DNA of 59,932 nucleotides from Acidobacteriota bacterium (GTDB lineage Bacteria > Acidobacteriota > Terriglobia > Acidiferrales > UBA7541), in assembly GCA_003224145.1 (NCBI GenBank), contig QHYN01000218.1, forward strand, positions 1 through 59,932, read 5' to 3'. This document shows positions 8,135 through 15,749 of this stretch, one piece after another. Below the pieces are notes generated by a model. It was given only the letters and a program-made list of their open reading frames with translations, was not told the origin of the DNA and made no database searches. The position numbers and the translations under genes were made by a program. Every line of letters begins with the position of its first letter. The stretch's first letter is position 1.

Positions 8135-9438
8135 ACACAACCACGCATCCTGTCGCTCCCGAAGAAGTCATGGCCTTTGTCGACGGCGACCTCGCCGCCG
8201 AGCGCGCCGAATTTGTTTCGTCGCATGTTGGCCAGTGCGAGGAATGCCAAAAAGTTGAAGAGTCGCTGCGCAATTCTTCGTTGTCGCTTGCCAGCTGGAC
8301 GGTCACACCGGTTCCGTCCGCAGTCGCGGACCAAGTCATACCTGCGTCAGCGAAAACGCTGGAACAGCTTGACGCCATTGCTTCCTGCAGACTGCCTCAG
8401 TCTCGCCGCTGGACTCGAAAGCGCTGGGTGCTAACGCTGGCCACTGCTGGATGCGCATTCCTGTTGCTCTTGGCGATTTCCATCCCTAACCTTCTCCGCT
8501 CCAAAATGGCTGCAAACGAGGCCAGTGCAATTGCTCGGCAGCGCATTGCGGAAACCGAAAAGGCTATGTCCGTTGATAGCGTCCAGGCCGGTGACGCGTT
8601 AGTCACACAGCCGTCCGGTGTGGACCGCGCGAAGACAAGCCGTGGCGGCGCCGATGCAATGGATAGTGGATACTTCGTGCATAGGATACCCTTGCAGGCA
8701 CCGCTAGGCTCCCCACAGGCTGGGGCCCGCCCGTTACCAATGATTGCGCGCACTGTTTCGCTCTCGATCGTAGTGAAAGACTTCGAGGCCGAGCGCGCCT
8801 CACTGGACACCATTCTCGCTCGTTACAACGGCTACGCTGCCAGACTGAATGTCAGCACGCCGCAAGGCGCTGCGCGTGCGCTGCAAGCATCACTGCGGAT
8901 TCCTGCGCCGCAACTGACGTCCGCACTCGCTGAATTGAAGGCGCTAGGCCGCATCGAAGCAGAAACGCAAAACGGAGAAGAAGTCACGCAGCAGCACGCG
9001 GATCTTGTTGCGCGCCTGAAAAATTTCCGCGAAACCGAACAGCGGCTGCAGGACGTTCTTCGCACCCGCACAGGCAAGGTCAAGGATGTCCTCGAAGTAG
9101 AAGAGGAAATCGCGCGCGTGCGCGGCGAAATCGAACAGATGGAAGCGGAACAGAAAACGCTCGAGCACCGCGTGGACTTCGCCACCATCGACCTGAAGCT
9201 CGCGGAGGAGTACAAGGCCCAGCTCAGCAATCCTGCTCCTTCGGTGACCTTTCAACTCCGCAACGCGACAGTAAACGGGTTTCGGAACGCTTTCGAGAGC
9301 CTTCTCGGCATGGTGCTGTTCCTGGCGGAGTCCGGCCCCACGCTGCTTCTCTGGCTGAGCATCATTGCGGTCCCCGCATGGATGCTGTGGCGGCGTTATC
9401 GGCGGGCGCAATCGGTCGGTTCTCTTGTCGGCGTTTGA
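8131..9438 (+). CDS. Anti-sigma-like zinc-finger membrane protein with DUF4349 domain
   Basis: The 435-residue product begins with a short cytoplasmic zinc-finger anti-sigma domain (His32, Cys36, Cys39: HVGQCEEC), followed by a membrane helix (about 99-118). The region outside the membrane is a DUF4349-like domain: a beta-rich part (ARTVSLSIVVKDFEAERASL) and a long coiled coil (about 290-355). A second membrane helix lies near the C-terminus (about 390-412) before a basic tail. It should hold the upstream ECF factor at the membrane and release it on an envelope signal. Right after the first helix comes IPNLLRSKMAANEASA, which resembles the start of acidobacterial type IV pilin-like proteins. 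Start ATG 8131 overlaps the sigma gene stop. Confidence 0.82.
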   Translation: MNTTTHPVAPEEVMAFVDGDLAAERAEFVSSHVGQCEECQKVEESLRNSSLSLASWTVTPVPSAVADQVIPASAKTLEQLDAIASCRLPQSRRWTRKRWVLTLATAGCAFLLLLAISIPNLLRSKMAANEASAIARQRIAETEKAMSVDSVQAGDALVTQPSGVDRAKTSRGGADAMDSGYFVHRIPLQAPLGSPQAGARPLPMIARTVSLSIVVKDFEAERASLDTILARYNGYAARLNVSTPQGAARALQASLRIPAPQLTSALAELKALGRIEAETQNGEEVTQQHADLVARLKNFRETEQRLQDVLRTRTGKVKDVLEVEEEIARVRGEIEQMEAEQKTLEHRVDFATIDLKLAEEYKAQLSNPAPSVTFQLRNATVNGFRNAFESLLGMVLFLAESGPTLLLWLSIIAVPAWMLWRRYRRAQSVGSLVGV

Positions 9439-9692
9439 GCTAATCCGAAATAACGATATTCTCAATCTTCCTGGTTCGCGTCCGTTTAAGGCATGCTCCC
9501 AAAGAATGTAGGAAGCGGGCGATTTTATGTGAGATTTTGTAGACTGCCGCTGCTTGGGTGCCTGTTCGAAGGTCGCGTTCCACTGTAACCACTGTAATTT
9601 CAATCGATTTGCGGTCCCTGAGGCAATTCTCCACCACTGGCATCCGACTTGCTCCCCCTCATTCAACACATAAGATTGGCTTCCCGGGGTGG

Positions 9693-9727
9693 CCGGAACC
9701 GATCCTCGACTCGGTTACCGGTTTTTT
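9693..9727 (+). terminator. Rho-independent terminator, first of a tandem pair
   Basis: CCGGAACCGA pairs with TCGGTTaCCGG across the loop TCCTCGAC and is followed directly by TTTTTT. It lies about 255 nt after the anti-sigma gene. Confidence 0.7.
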
Positions 9728-9741
9728 GGGGCGTCAATTAG

Positions 9742-9772
9742 GAAGAAGGGGGCTTGCACCGGCCCCCTTTTT
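9742..9772 (+). terminator. Rho-independent terminator, second of a tandem pair
   Basis: The GGGGGC arm pairs with GCCCCC around a short TTGCACCG loop and is followed by TTTTTC. It starts 14 nt after the first terminator, so read-through is stopped twice. Confidence 0.75.
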
Positions 9773-10009
9773 CATTTGGGAAGCCACCGGGACTGCTCGT
9801 TCCAGGGATTCGGCCTGCGTTGTAGGGTAGATAGTTGTCAGTCTTCAGTTCTTAGTCCTCCGTAAAAGGGCCACGGGATTGGCAGGGATGCCTTTTCTTG
9901 CTCCTCCCTTGCCTTGGGGACCGCTTAGAGCTGAAAACGGTCGACTCCGCAGACAGCCCTCTTCCTTCTCGGAGCTTCACTGAAAACATACAACTGAAAA
10001 CTGTACACT

Positions 10010-10045
10010 AAAAAAGTGAGCGGCCGGTGGGGGCACCGACCGCTC
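10010..10045 (-). terminator. Minus-strand terminator hairpin
   Basis: GAGCGGCCGGTG (10018-10029) pairs with CACCGACCGCTC (10034-10045) with one mismatch. Read on the minus strand it is followed by CACTTTTTT. It would end a transcript from the marR-type gene or an RNA encoded between 10046 and 10400. Confidence 0.7.
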
Positions 10046-10209
10046 GGGCGTGGGGGAATGGAGGGTAATGTAATCCGAAGTGCTTATGGTCCTTCTGCTC
10101 GTTCTGCTGCGCTCGCGTGCAGCAGCACCACACACAGGAGAAAGCAGCGCCAGTAGCATCTGCCTTACCCCGGAAGGCCCAAACCACTTCCGACTACTTT
10201 CTCAGTTTC

Positions 10210-10312
10210 CGAGCCGACGGATCTTCCGTCGATAGCTCGCAGGGTTCATTTTTCACAGTACTCACCGCCACAAACGGCGTACTTCCACTGGTACGGAAGT
10301 ACTTTCGGCGGT
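10210..10312. ncRNA. Candidate structured RNA: two adjacent long hairpins
   Basis: Hairpin A (10210-10239) has outer arms CGAGC/GCTCG and inner arms GACGGA/TCCGTC around a TCT loop. Hairpin B (10264-10312) has outer arms ACCGCC/GGCGGT and inner arms GTACTTCC/GGAAGTAC. Both lie between the marR-type stop and the minus-strand terminator at 10010-10045, which makes minus-strand transcription the likelier reading. No Rfam-like class is recognised, and no own promoter is clear. Confidence 0.35.
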
Positions 10313-10400
10313 CGCCCGGGACTTATGCGGGAAATGCCATTGATTTTGAATTTCTGTAATCGACCCTAGGCCCAACCAGAGCGCCTTTGCTGCCAGCTCG

Positions 10401-10853
10401 CTACAGCTTTCGGAGAAGCTGCTGGAGGAGACCGGACAGTTCCGTGAGCCGTTGGCAGTCTTCTTCGGAAAGTGAAGAAAGTGCTTGCGCCAGGGATTGG
10501 ACGCGGCGTTTGCGTCCTTCCCACAGAATTTTTGCGCCCTTGGCGGTGGCCTCGAGGCGCACGCGGCGCCCATCCTCGGTGGCGCGCCGCCGGACCAGGC
10601 CCGCGCGTGCGAGGCCCGCAACGATGCGGCTCATGGTTGGCGGGCGCACCTGCTCGGCATCGGCAAGCTCGCCAAGCGATCGCGCACCGCCAAAGACCAG
10701 AACCGACAACGCTGATAGCTGCGCAGGGCCAATGCCGCTTTCGCGGTCGCGCACGCGCAGGCGCCGGAGCAGGTGAATGGCCGCGGAGTGCAGTTGGTCG
10801 GCGGTCGCCAGGAGTTCCCGGTTGGCGAGACTTTTTTGCTTGACACGCGTCAT
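10401..10853 (-). CDS. MarR family transcriptional regulator
   Basis: A 150-residue winged-helix repressor. The recognition helix region SLGELADAEQVRPPTMSRIVAGLARAGLVRRR and the wing EDGRRVRLEATAKGAKI are typical, flanked by dimerisation helices at both ends. It is divergent from the VOC-family gene, and the perfect palindrome at 10860-10878 lies between them, so it probably represses itself and the VOC gene and responds to a small ligand, often a phenolic or electrophilic compound in this family. Ligand and targets are inference. Confidence 0.88.
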   Translation of the reverse strand: MTRVKQKSLANRELLATADQLHSAAIHLLRRLRVRDRESGIGPAQLSALSVLVFGGARSLGELADAEQVRPPTMSRIVAGLARAGLVRRRATEDGRRVRLEATAKGAKILWEGRKRRVQSLAQALSSLSEEDCQRLTELSGLLQQLLRKL

Positions 10854-10859
10854 GGAATA

Positions 10860-10878
10860 TAGTTAGCTATGCTAACTA
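10860..10878. promoter_or_regulatory. Palindromic operator in the marR/VOC intergenic region
   Basis: TAGTTAGC-TAT-GCTAACTA is a perfect 8+3+8 palindrome, the size and symmetry of a MarR-dimer site. It lies 7 nt from the marR-type start and 23 nt from the VOC start. A TTGACA at 10840-10845 could be the -35 box for the VOC gene, with the -10 box inside the palindrome. Confidence 0.7.
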
Positions 10879-10901
10879 AATGACTCCAGGAGTGCAACAC
10901 C

Positions 10902-11297
10902 ATGAGCGCAGCTTCCTCGAACCTTGGCATCCAGAATATCGGCCAGATTTCCATCATCGTTCACGACCTTCCGCGTGCCACGGCATTTTACCGTGACACG
11001 CTGGGTCTGCCGTTGCTCTTTACCGCTCCCAACCTTGCCTTCTTCGATTGTGGCGGCGTTCGGCTGATGCTCGGCCCCGCCGAAACGCCAGAACTCGACC
11101 ATCCGAGCTCCATCCTTTACTTCCGCGTGCCCGATCTCAATGCCGCCCATCAGCGTCTTGTCGACCTGAGCGTGCAGATTGTAGCCCCGCCACGCCTGAT
11201 TGCGCCCATGCCAACGTATGATTTGTGGATGAACGCCTTTCGCGACTCCGAAGGGAATATCTTGGAGTTGATGAGCGAAGTGCCGCGGCACTCGTAA
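10902..11297 (+). CDS. VOC superfamily (glyoxalase/bleomycin-resistance fold) protein
   Basis: A 131-residue protein with the two beta-alpha-beta-beta-beta modules of the vicinal-oxygen-chelate fold. The first module starts [27 protein letters not shown], the second [17 protein letters not shown], and it ends with the metal-ligand strand GNILELMSE. Members include glyoxalase I, epimerases, dioxygenases and antibiotic-binding proteins, so the substrate is open. AGGAG at 10888-10892 lies 9 nt before the ATG. Divergence from a MarR regulator suggests induction by a reactive or toxic compound. Confidence 0.85.
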   Translation: MSAASSNLGIQNIGQISIIVHDLPRATAFYRDTLGLPLLFTAPNLAFFDCGGVRLMLGPAETPELDHPSSILYFRVPDLNAAHQRLVDLSVQIVAPPRLIAPMPTYDLWMNAFRDSEGNILELMSEVPRHS

Positions 11298-11360
11298 GCG
11301 ACCCGCTCGCTGTACATTCCGTCGTCGGAAACTGCGCTACAAGGCGTCTCTTCGCGACAC

Positions 11361-11388
11361 TTGCCTCTCGCGTGGATTACGGTATCCT
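11361..11388 (+). promoter_or_regulatory. Putative serS promoter giving a near-leaderless mRNA
   Basis: TTGCCT (11361-11366) and TATCCT (11383-11388) are separated by 16 nt. The serS ATG begins 11 nt after the -10 box and has no Shine-Dalgarno, so the transcript would have a leader of only a few bases. Confidence 0.4.
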
Positions 11389-11398
11389 TTTCCCACTC

Positions 11399-12676
11399 AT
11401 GCATGACCTCAGCTACTTTCGCGAGCATTTGGACGTCTTCGCCGAAATGGCGAAGAAGCGCGACATCACTCTCGAGTTGGACGGCTTCCGTGCGCTGGAT
11501 AAGGAGCGCCGCGAACTCATTACCCTCAATGAGAGGCGCAAAGCGCAGCGCAATAAAGCCAGCGAGGAAATTGCCCGGCTCAAGAAGGATAAACAGAGCG
11601 CCGATGACCTCATCGCGGAAATGAAGCAGGCTTCTGACTTCATCAAGGAAGTCGACGGACGCATTGCTGTGCTTGATGCCCGGCAGCGCGACTTGCTGCT
11701 TACGATTCCCAACGTACCGCACTCGAGCGTGCCGGTCGGTAGCACGGCTGCTGACAACAAGGAAGTGCGCCGCTGGGGCGCACCACCGAAATTCGATTTT
11801 CATCCGAGGCCGCACTGGGAAGTTGGCGAACGCGCGGGAATCCTGGATCTCGAGGCTGCCGCCAAAATCACCGGCGCGCGCTTTGCCGTCTATAAGAGCT
11901 GGGGTGCGCGCCTCGAACGCGCCCTTGCAAATTTTTTCCTGGACGTGCACACGCGCGAGCACGGTTATACGGAAATTCTCCCGCCCTTCATCGTAAACAG
12001 CGCATCGCTCACCGCCGCGGGCCAGTTGCCCAAATTCGCTGCCGATCTTTTCCGTCTCGAAGACACCGACTTCTGGCTCACTCCCACGGCCGAAGTCGAG
12101 CTGCACAATCTCTATCGCGATGAAACCGTTCCCGAGGAAAAACTTCCCATCTGCGTCACCGCCTGGACCGCTTGTTTCCGCTCGGAAGCGGGCGCGGCGG
12201 GAAAAGACACACGCGGGATCCTCCGCCAGCATCAATTCCAGAAAGTCGAGCTCTTCAAATTTACGCACCCGGAGAAGAGTTATGAGGAACTCGAAACTCT
12301 GGTGCGAAATGCCGAATCTATTCTTCAGAGACTCGGCCTGCATCATCGCACCGTGCTGCTTTGCACCGGCGACATGGGTTTTGCTTCCGCGAAAACGTAC
12401 GACCTCGAGGTGTGGCTGCCGTCCAGCAATGAATTTCGCGAAATTTCTTCCTGCTCGAATTGTGAAGCTTTTCAAGCGCGCCGCGCGGGCATCCGTTTCA
12501 AGCCCAAAGGCGGCGGCAAGAGCGACTTTGTGCACACGCTCAACGGTTCCGGACTGGCGGTTGGCCGCACTTGGATCGCACTCGTCGAGAATTATCAGCA
12601 GGCCGATGGCTCCATCCTTGTCCCGGAGGTGCTTCGCCCATACATGGGCATCGACCGCATTCCAGCGCCTAAATAG
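11399..12676 (+). CDS. serS: Seryl-tRNA synthetase
   Basis: Charges tRNA-Ser (and tRNA-Sec, relevant because selB is in this window). The 425-residue protein has the N-terminal antiparallel coiled-coil arm (about 25-105, rich in [13 protein letters not shown]), then the class II core: motif 2 with [21 protein letters not shown] and motif 3 with [19 protein letters not shown]. The frame is open to 11225, but [10 protein letters not shown] at 11399 matches the usual N-terminus. There is no T-box in the short upstream gap, and no Shine-Dalgarno. The next gene is a separate unit. Confidence 0.96.
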   Translation: MHDLSYFREHLDVFAEMAKKRDITLELDGFRALDKERRELITLNERRKAQRNKASEEIARLKKDKQSADDLIAEMKQASDFIKEVDGRIAVLDARQRDLLLTIPNVPHSSVPVGSTAADNKEVRRWGAPPKFDFHPRPHWEVGERAGILDLEAAAKITGARFAVYKSWGARLERALANFFLDVHTREHGYTEILPPFIVNSASLTAAGQLPKFAADLFRLEDTDFWLTPTAEVELHNLYRDETVPEEKLPICVTAWTACFRSEAGAAGKDTRGILRQHQFQKVELFKFTHPEKSYEELETLVRNAESILQRLGLHHRTVLLCTGDMGFASAKTYDLEVWLPSSNEFREISSCSNCEAFQARRAGIRFKPKGGGKSDFVHTLNGSGLAVGRTWIALVENYQQADGSILVPEVLRPYMGIDRIPAPK

Positions 12677-12855
12677 CGTAGTTTCTGCGCCCTCCCGGAC
12701 GGTTCTGTGCCTTACCGTCAATACTCCGCCTCCCTCCCCTCGCCAATATGGTAATATACTGTAACTAAAAGACTTAACCTTAATTCCCACTGTTTCTAGC
12801 ACTTACCGCCAGCCGCCCATTCGCCTCGCAACCTCTTGAAATCACGCCTTTTCGT

Positions 12856-12885
12856 TTGACTACCCCTTTTCGCCTTGCATACACT
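12856..12885 (+). promoter_or_regulatory. Putative sigma-70-type promoter before the YHS-like gene
   Basis: TTGACT (12856-12861) and TACACT (12880-12885) are 18 nt apart. A second -10-like TATACT occurs at 12916-12921, closer to the ATG at 12938. Confidence 0.45.
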
Positions 12886-12937
12886 CGGCTTAGGGGAATT
12901 TAGGGAGTCCCGCGATATACTAGGGTCTTTGGCTCCC

Positions 12938-13255
12938 ATGACATTTCTTAGCCGCATCATTCGGTTTCTATTCTGGCTTCTCGTGGTTTCCTGGAGCGTG
13001 TGGCTCCTTCGCCGCGTTTTCGGCTGGATGCTGCAAAACGACGCGTCCGCAACGCCGCAGCGGAGCGATGCGACCGTCGAGGCGGAGAATCCTGGGACAG
13101 CGCGGCGGTTGGTGCGCGACCCGGTGTGCGGCATGCACGTGGACGAGACGCTAGCGATTCCCTTGCAGGAAGGCAGCGAGCTGCTTCACTTCTGTTCCCT
13201 TGCTTGCCGCGATGCGTATGCCGGTACCGCCAAGAAGTCCGCAGCAAACGGGTAG
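12938..13255 (+). CDS. Small membrane protein with YHS-like metal-binding domain
   Basis: A 105-residue protein. One hydrophobic helix (about 6-24, FWLLVVSWSVWLLRRVF) anchors a soluble C-terminal domain with DPVCGMHVDE and HFCSLACRDAY, the pattern of YHS-type heavy-metal or iron-binding modules found in metal ATPases and toluene monooxygenases. It could sense or carry a metal ion at the membrane. I chose ATG 12938 because the in-frame region before it (from 12875) is promoter DNA. No metal transporter is adjacent, so its role is open. Confidence 0.72.
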   Translation: MTFLSRIIRFLFWLLVVSWSVWLLRRVFGWMLQNDASATPQRSDATVEAENPGTARRLVRDPVCGMHVDETLAIPLQEGSELLHFCSLACRDAYAGTAKKSAANG

Positions 13256-13344
13256 AAGGATTTGCGGTTGAACGAACACAGCACCTGGGCCAAGTTGATT
13301 TACGAAATTTTGCATAAATCGAGCAGACGAAAGGACCGACGCTG

Positions 13345-14664
13345 ATGGCTACGGTCGCAAAGCCCACCCCAACAAAGCAGATCGGCGCACCACCGATGGT
13401 GCCCCGCATTGCTCCCCGCGAGGACTTGAACCCATTCCGTATCGCACAGATCCAGTTTGATATGGCGGCGGAATTCCTGAAACTGGATCCCGGCTTGCGC
13501 CAGATCCTGCGCACCCCGAAGCGCGTGCTGGAAGTTTCTTTGCCGACCAAGATGGACAACGGCCAGGTGAGAGTCTTCACCGGCTACCGCGTGCAGCACA
13601 ACATTTCGCGCGGGCCGGGAAAAGGCGGCATTCGCTACCATCCCAATGTCACTCTGGACGAAGTAAAGGCGCTGGCCGCCTGGATGACCTGGAAGACTGC
13701 CACCGTGAACGTTCCGTTCGGCGGAGCGAAAGGCGGAGTCATCTGCGATCCCAAGCGCATGTCCAAGAGCGAACTAGAACGCATGACACGGCGATACGCC
13801 AGCGAGATTCTGCCGCTCATCGGACCCGCGCAGGACATCCCGGCGCCCGACGTCTACACGGACGCGCAGACCATGGCCTGGATCATGGACACCTACGCCA
13901 TGACGATCGGCCACGCAGCGCATGGCGTTGTGACCGGCAAGCCGGTTTCCATCGGCGGTTCCGAGGGACGTGGCGAAGCCACCGCGCGCGGTCTGCTCTA
14001 CGTGGTGGAAGAGGCGTGCAAGGTGAAAAAGATCCCGCTCCGCGGCGCGACCGTGGCGATTCAGGGATTTGGCAACGCCGGCGCTACCGCCGCCCGCCTA
14101 TTTGCCGAAAAGAAAGCCAAAATCATCGCACTCAGCGACACGCGCGGCGGCGTCACCAATTCTCGCGGCATTGATCCCCTCAAGGCGATTCGCTACAAGG
14201 AACGGTCGGGCACTGTAGTCGGTATGCCGGGCGCATCCCGTATCAGCAACGACGAATTGCTGACCATGAAATGCGACATTTTGATTCCCGCGGCGTTGGA
14301 AAACATGATTACGCTGCACAATGCCGAAGCCGTTAAGGCGCGCATCGTCGCCGAAGCCGCCAACGGCCCCACTACGCCGCACGCTGACGAAATTCTGGCC
14401 CGCCGCGGCATCACCGTGCTGCCGGACATTCTCGCTAACGCCGGTGGCGTCACCGTGAGCTACTTCGAATGGGTGCAAAACCAGGAAGGCCTCATGTGGG
14501 ACGTTGAGGAAGTGAACGCGCGCCTGCAAAAGATCATGGTGCGCGCCTTCCGCGAAATGGTGGACACCATGCGCAAGCACCACGTCCCGCCGCGCGCGGG
14601 CGCGATGATTCTTGCCGTGGGCCGCGTCGCCGAAGCCACTCTCGTCCGCGGTTTGTTCCCCTGA
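13345..14664 (+). CDS. Glutamate dehydrogenase (Glu/Leu/Phe/Val dehydrogenase family)
   Basis: Catalyses reversible oxidative deamination of glutamate to 2-oxoglutarate and ammonia. At 439 aa it is the hexameric bacterial size. GPGKGGIRYHP supplies the substrate-binding Lys93, WKTAT the second Lys, and PFGGAKGGV the catalytic Lys129; the nucleotide-binding fold has GFGNAGATAA. Cofactor preference is not decided from sequence. A Pro-rich N-terminal tail of about 25 residues precedes the core. It appears to be a single-gene unit linking nitrogen assimilation with the tricarboxylic acid cycle. Confidence 0.94.
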   Translation: MATVAKPTPTKQIGAPPMVPRIAPREDLNPFRIAQIQFDMAAEFLKLDPGLRQILRTPKRVLEVSLPTKMDNGQVRVFTGYRVQHNISRGPGKGGIRYHPNVTLDEVKALAAWMTWKTATVNVPFGGAKGGVICDPKRMSKSELERMTRRYASEILPLIGPAQDIPAPDVYTDAQTMAWIMDTYAMTIGHAAHGVVTGKPVSIGGSEGRGEATARGLLYVVEEACKVKKIPLRGATVAIQGFGNAGATAARLFAEKKAKIIALSDTRGGVTNSRGIDPLKAIRYKERSGTVVGMPGASRISNDELLTMKCDILIPAALENMITLHNAEAVKARIVAEAANGPTTPHADEILARRGITVLPDILANAGGVTVSYFEWVQNQEGLMWDVEEVNARLQKIMVRAFREMVDTMRKHHVPPRAGAMILAVGRVAEATLVRGLFP

Positions 14665-14802
14665 TTCTATTGCTCACCCCTTCAAGCGTGAGCCATTTCC
14701 CAATCATTATTCTTGCTGGGCCGAAGACGGAAGGCTCGGGCTGCCACTTTTGTCGTGAAATTTTCCTTGCGCTGAAAAAATAGTGCGCGTACATTCAGAG
14801 CT

Positions 14803-14838
14803 GCCGGTCCGTTTTTCGAACGCGGACCGGCAATTTTC
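14803..14838 (+). terminator. Hairpin between glutamate dehydrogenase and thiD
   Basis: GCCGGTCCG (14803-14811) pairs perfectly with CGGACCGGC (14823-14831), then AATTTTCTT follows. It lies 140 nt after the dehydrogenase and 29 nt before thiD, so it may end the first gene or sit in the thiD leader. Confidence 0.55.
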
Positions 14839-14859
14839 TTCGTTCGAGCAAGAAAGACG

Positions 14860-15744
14860 ATGAGCACGAATGGACATAGCCACGCCGCGCCGCCGATTCT
14901 TCTGACGATTGCAGGTTTCGATCCCTCCTGCGGCGCCGGAACCGCTGCCGACTTGAAAACGTTTGCGGCGCACGGCTGCTACGGCGTGGCGGCGATCACT
15001 TCGCTGACGGTACAAAACACGCAGAGCGTCGAGGCCGTGCACAACACGCCCAGCGCGGAGCTGCGCGCGCAACTCGATGCGCTGGCAGCGGATTGCGAAA
15101 TCGCCGCCGTTAAAATAGGAATGCTGGGAAACCGTGGCAATGCCGCCGCGGTTGCGGAATTTCTCGACGCCCACAAATTCACGCACGTGGTCCACGACCC
15201 GGTGATGAAATCCTCGACCGGCGCGGAGCTCCTCGATGCGGCCGGCGTCAAATTCGTCGCCACGGAACTGCTCAAGCGTGCCAGCGTCGTCACTCCTAAC
15301 GTGCCGGAAGCCGAAATCTTGACCGGGCTGACGATCAAAGAGGTTTCCGACATGGAAGCCGCCGCCCGCAAGATTGTCGAGATGGGGGCGCGCGCGGTGA
15401 TCGTCAAAGGCGGCCACCTGGAACGCGCCGTTGATGTGCTGCTGGATGGCACCGAGCTCGTGCAACTCAGCGGCGAACGGGTGAAGACGGACAACATGCA
15501 CGGAACCGGTTGCGCCTTTTCTTCGGCGCTTGCAGCCCAGCTTGCTTCCGGCCGGTCGCTGTTCGAAGCTGCGACCCTGGCGAAAGCCTACGTCACTAAA
15601 GCGATCGAGAAAGGCTACGCCATCGGAAAAGGCCGCGTTCCGCTCGATCATTTCTATCGCCAGCGCATCGAGGCGCCCGCGCGCGGCATCCACGAAGTGC
15701 CGCAGCATGGCCTCCATCCCGCTGCCGAACCCACTGCGCACTGA
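14860..15744 (+). CDS. thiD: Hydroxymethylpyrimidine/phosphomethylpyrimidine kinase
   Basis: Phosphorylates 4-amino-5-hydroxymethyl-2-methylpyrimidine (and its monophosphate) for thiamine synthesis. The 294-residue ribokinase-fold protein has TIAGFDPSCGAGTAADLKTF, the lid and phosphate-binding region, and the catalytic MHGTGCAFSSALAA. The usual GAGIQADLKT reads GAGTAADLKT here. A C-terminal tail of about 30 residues after DHFYRQ is extra. No other thi gene or THI riboswitch is nearby. The stop is 5 nt before the next gene, so the two are probably cotranscribed. Confidence 0.93.
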   Translation: MSTNGHSHAAPPILLTIAGFDPSCGAGTAADLKTFAAHGCYGVAAITSLTVQNTQSVEAVHNTPSAELRAQLDALAADCEIAAVKIGMLGNRGNAAAVAEFLDAHKFTHVVHDPVMKSSTGAELLDAAGVKFVATELLKRASVVTPNVPEAEILTGLTIKEVSDMEAAARKIVEMGARAVIVKGGHLERAVDVLLDGTELVQLSGERVKTDNMHGTGCAFSSALAAQLASGRSLFEAATLAKAYVTKAIEKGYAIGKGRVPLDHFYRQRIEAPARGIHEVPQHGLHPAAEPTAH

Positions 15745-15749
15745 ACACC

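Larger units (their letters stand above)
9439..10400. other. Gene-free region with tandem terminators and hairpin cluster
   Basis: No ORF here has a credible ribosome-binding site or recognisable product. The left part carries two plus-strand terminators (9693-9727 and 9742-9772). The middle has degenerate CAGT/ACTGAAAAC repeats (about 9836-9870 and 9980-10012). The right part holds three strong hairpins and a minus-strand terminator (10010-10312), as if a structured RNA were read from the minus strand downstream of the marR-type gene. Confidence 0.5.

Noticed and set aside
9546-9692. Possible tRNA-like element around GTTCGAAGG
   Set aside because: Only the T-loop-like string fits; no acceptor stem or anticodon arm can be folded around it.
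10117-10359. 80-codon plus-strand frame
   Set aside because: It lies across the hairpin cluster, lacks a ribosome-binding site and has no recognisable motif.
11150-12802. 550-codon open frame on the minus strand
   Set aside because: It is the antisense shadow of serS and part of the VOC gene.
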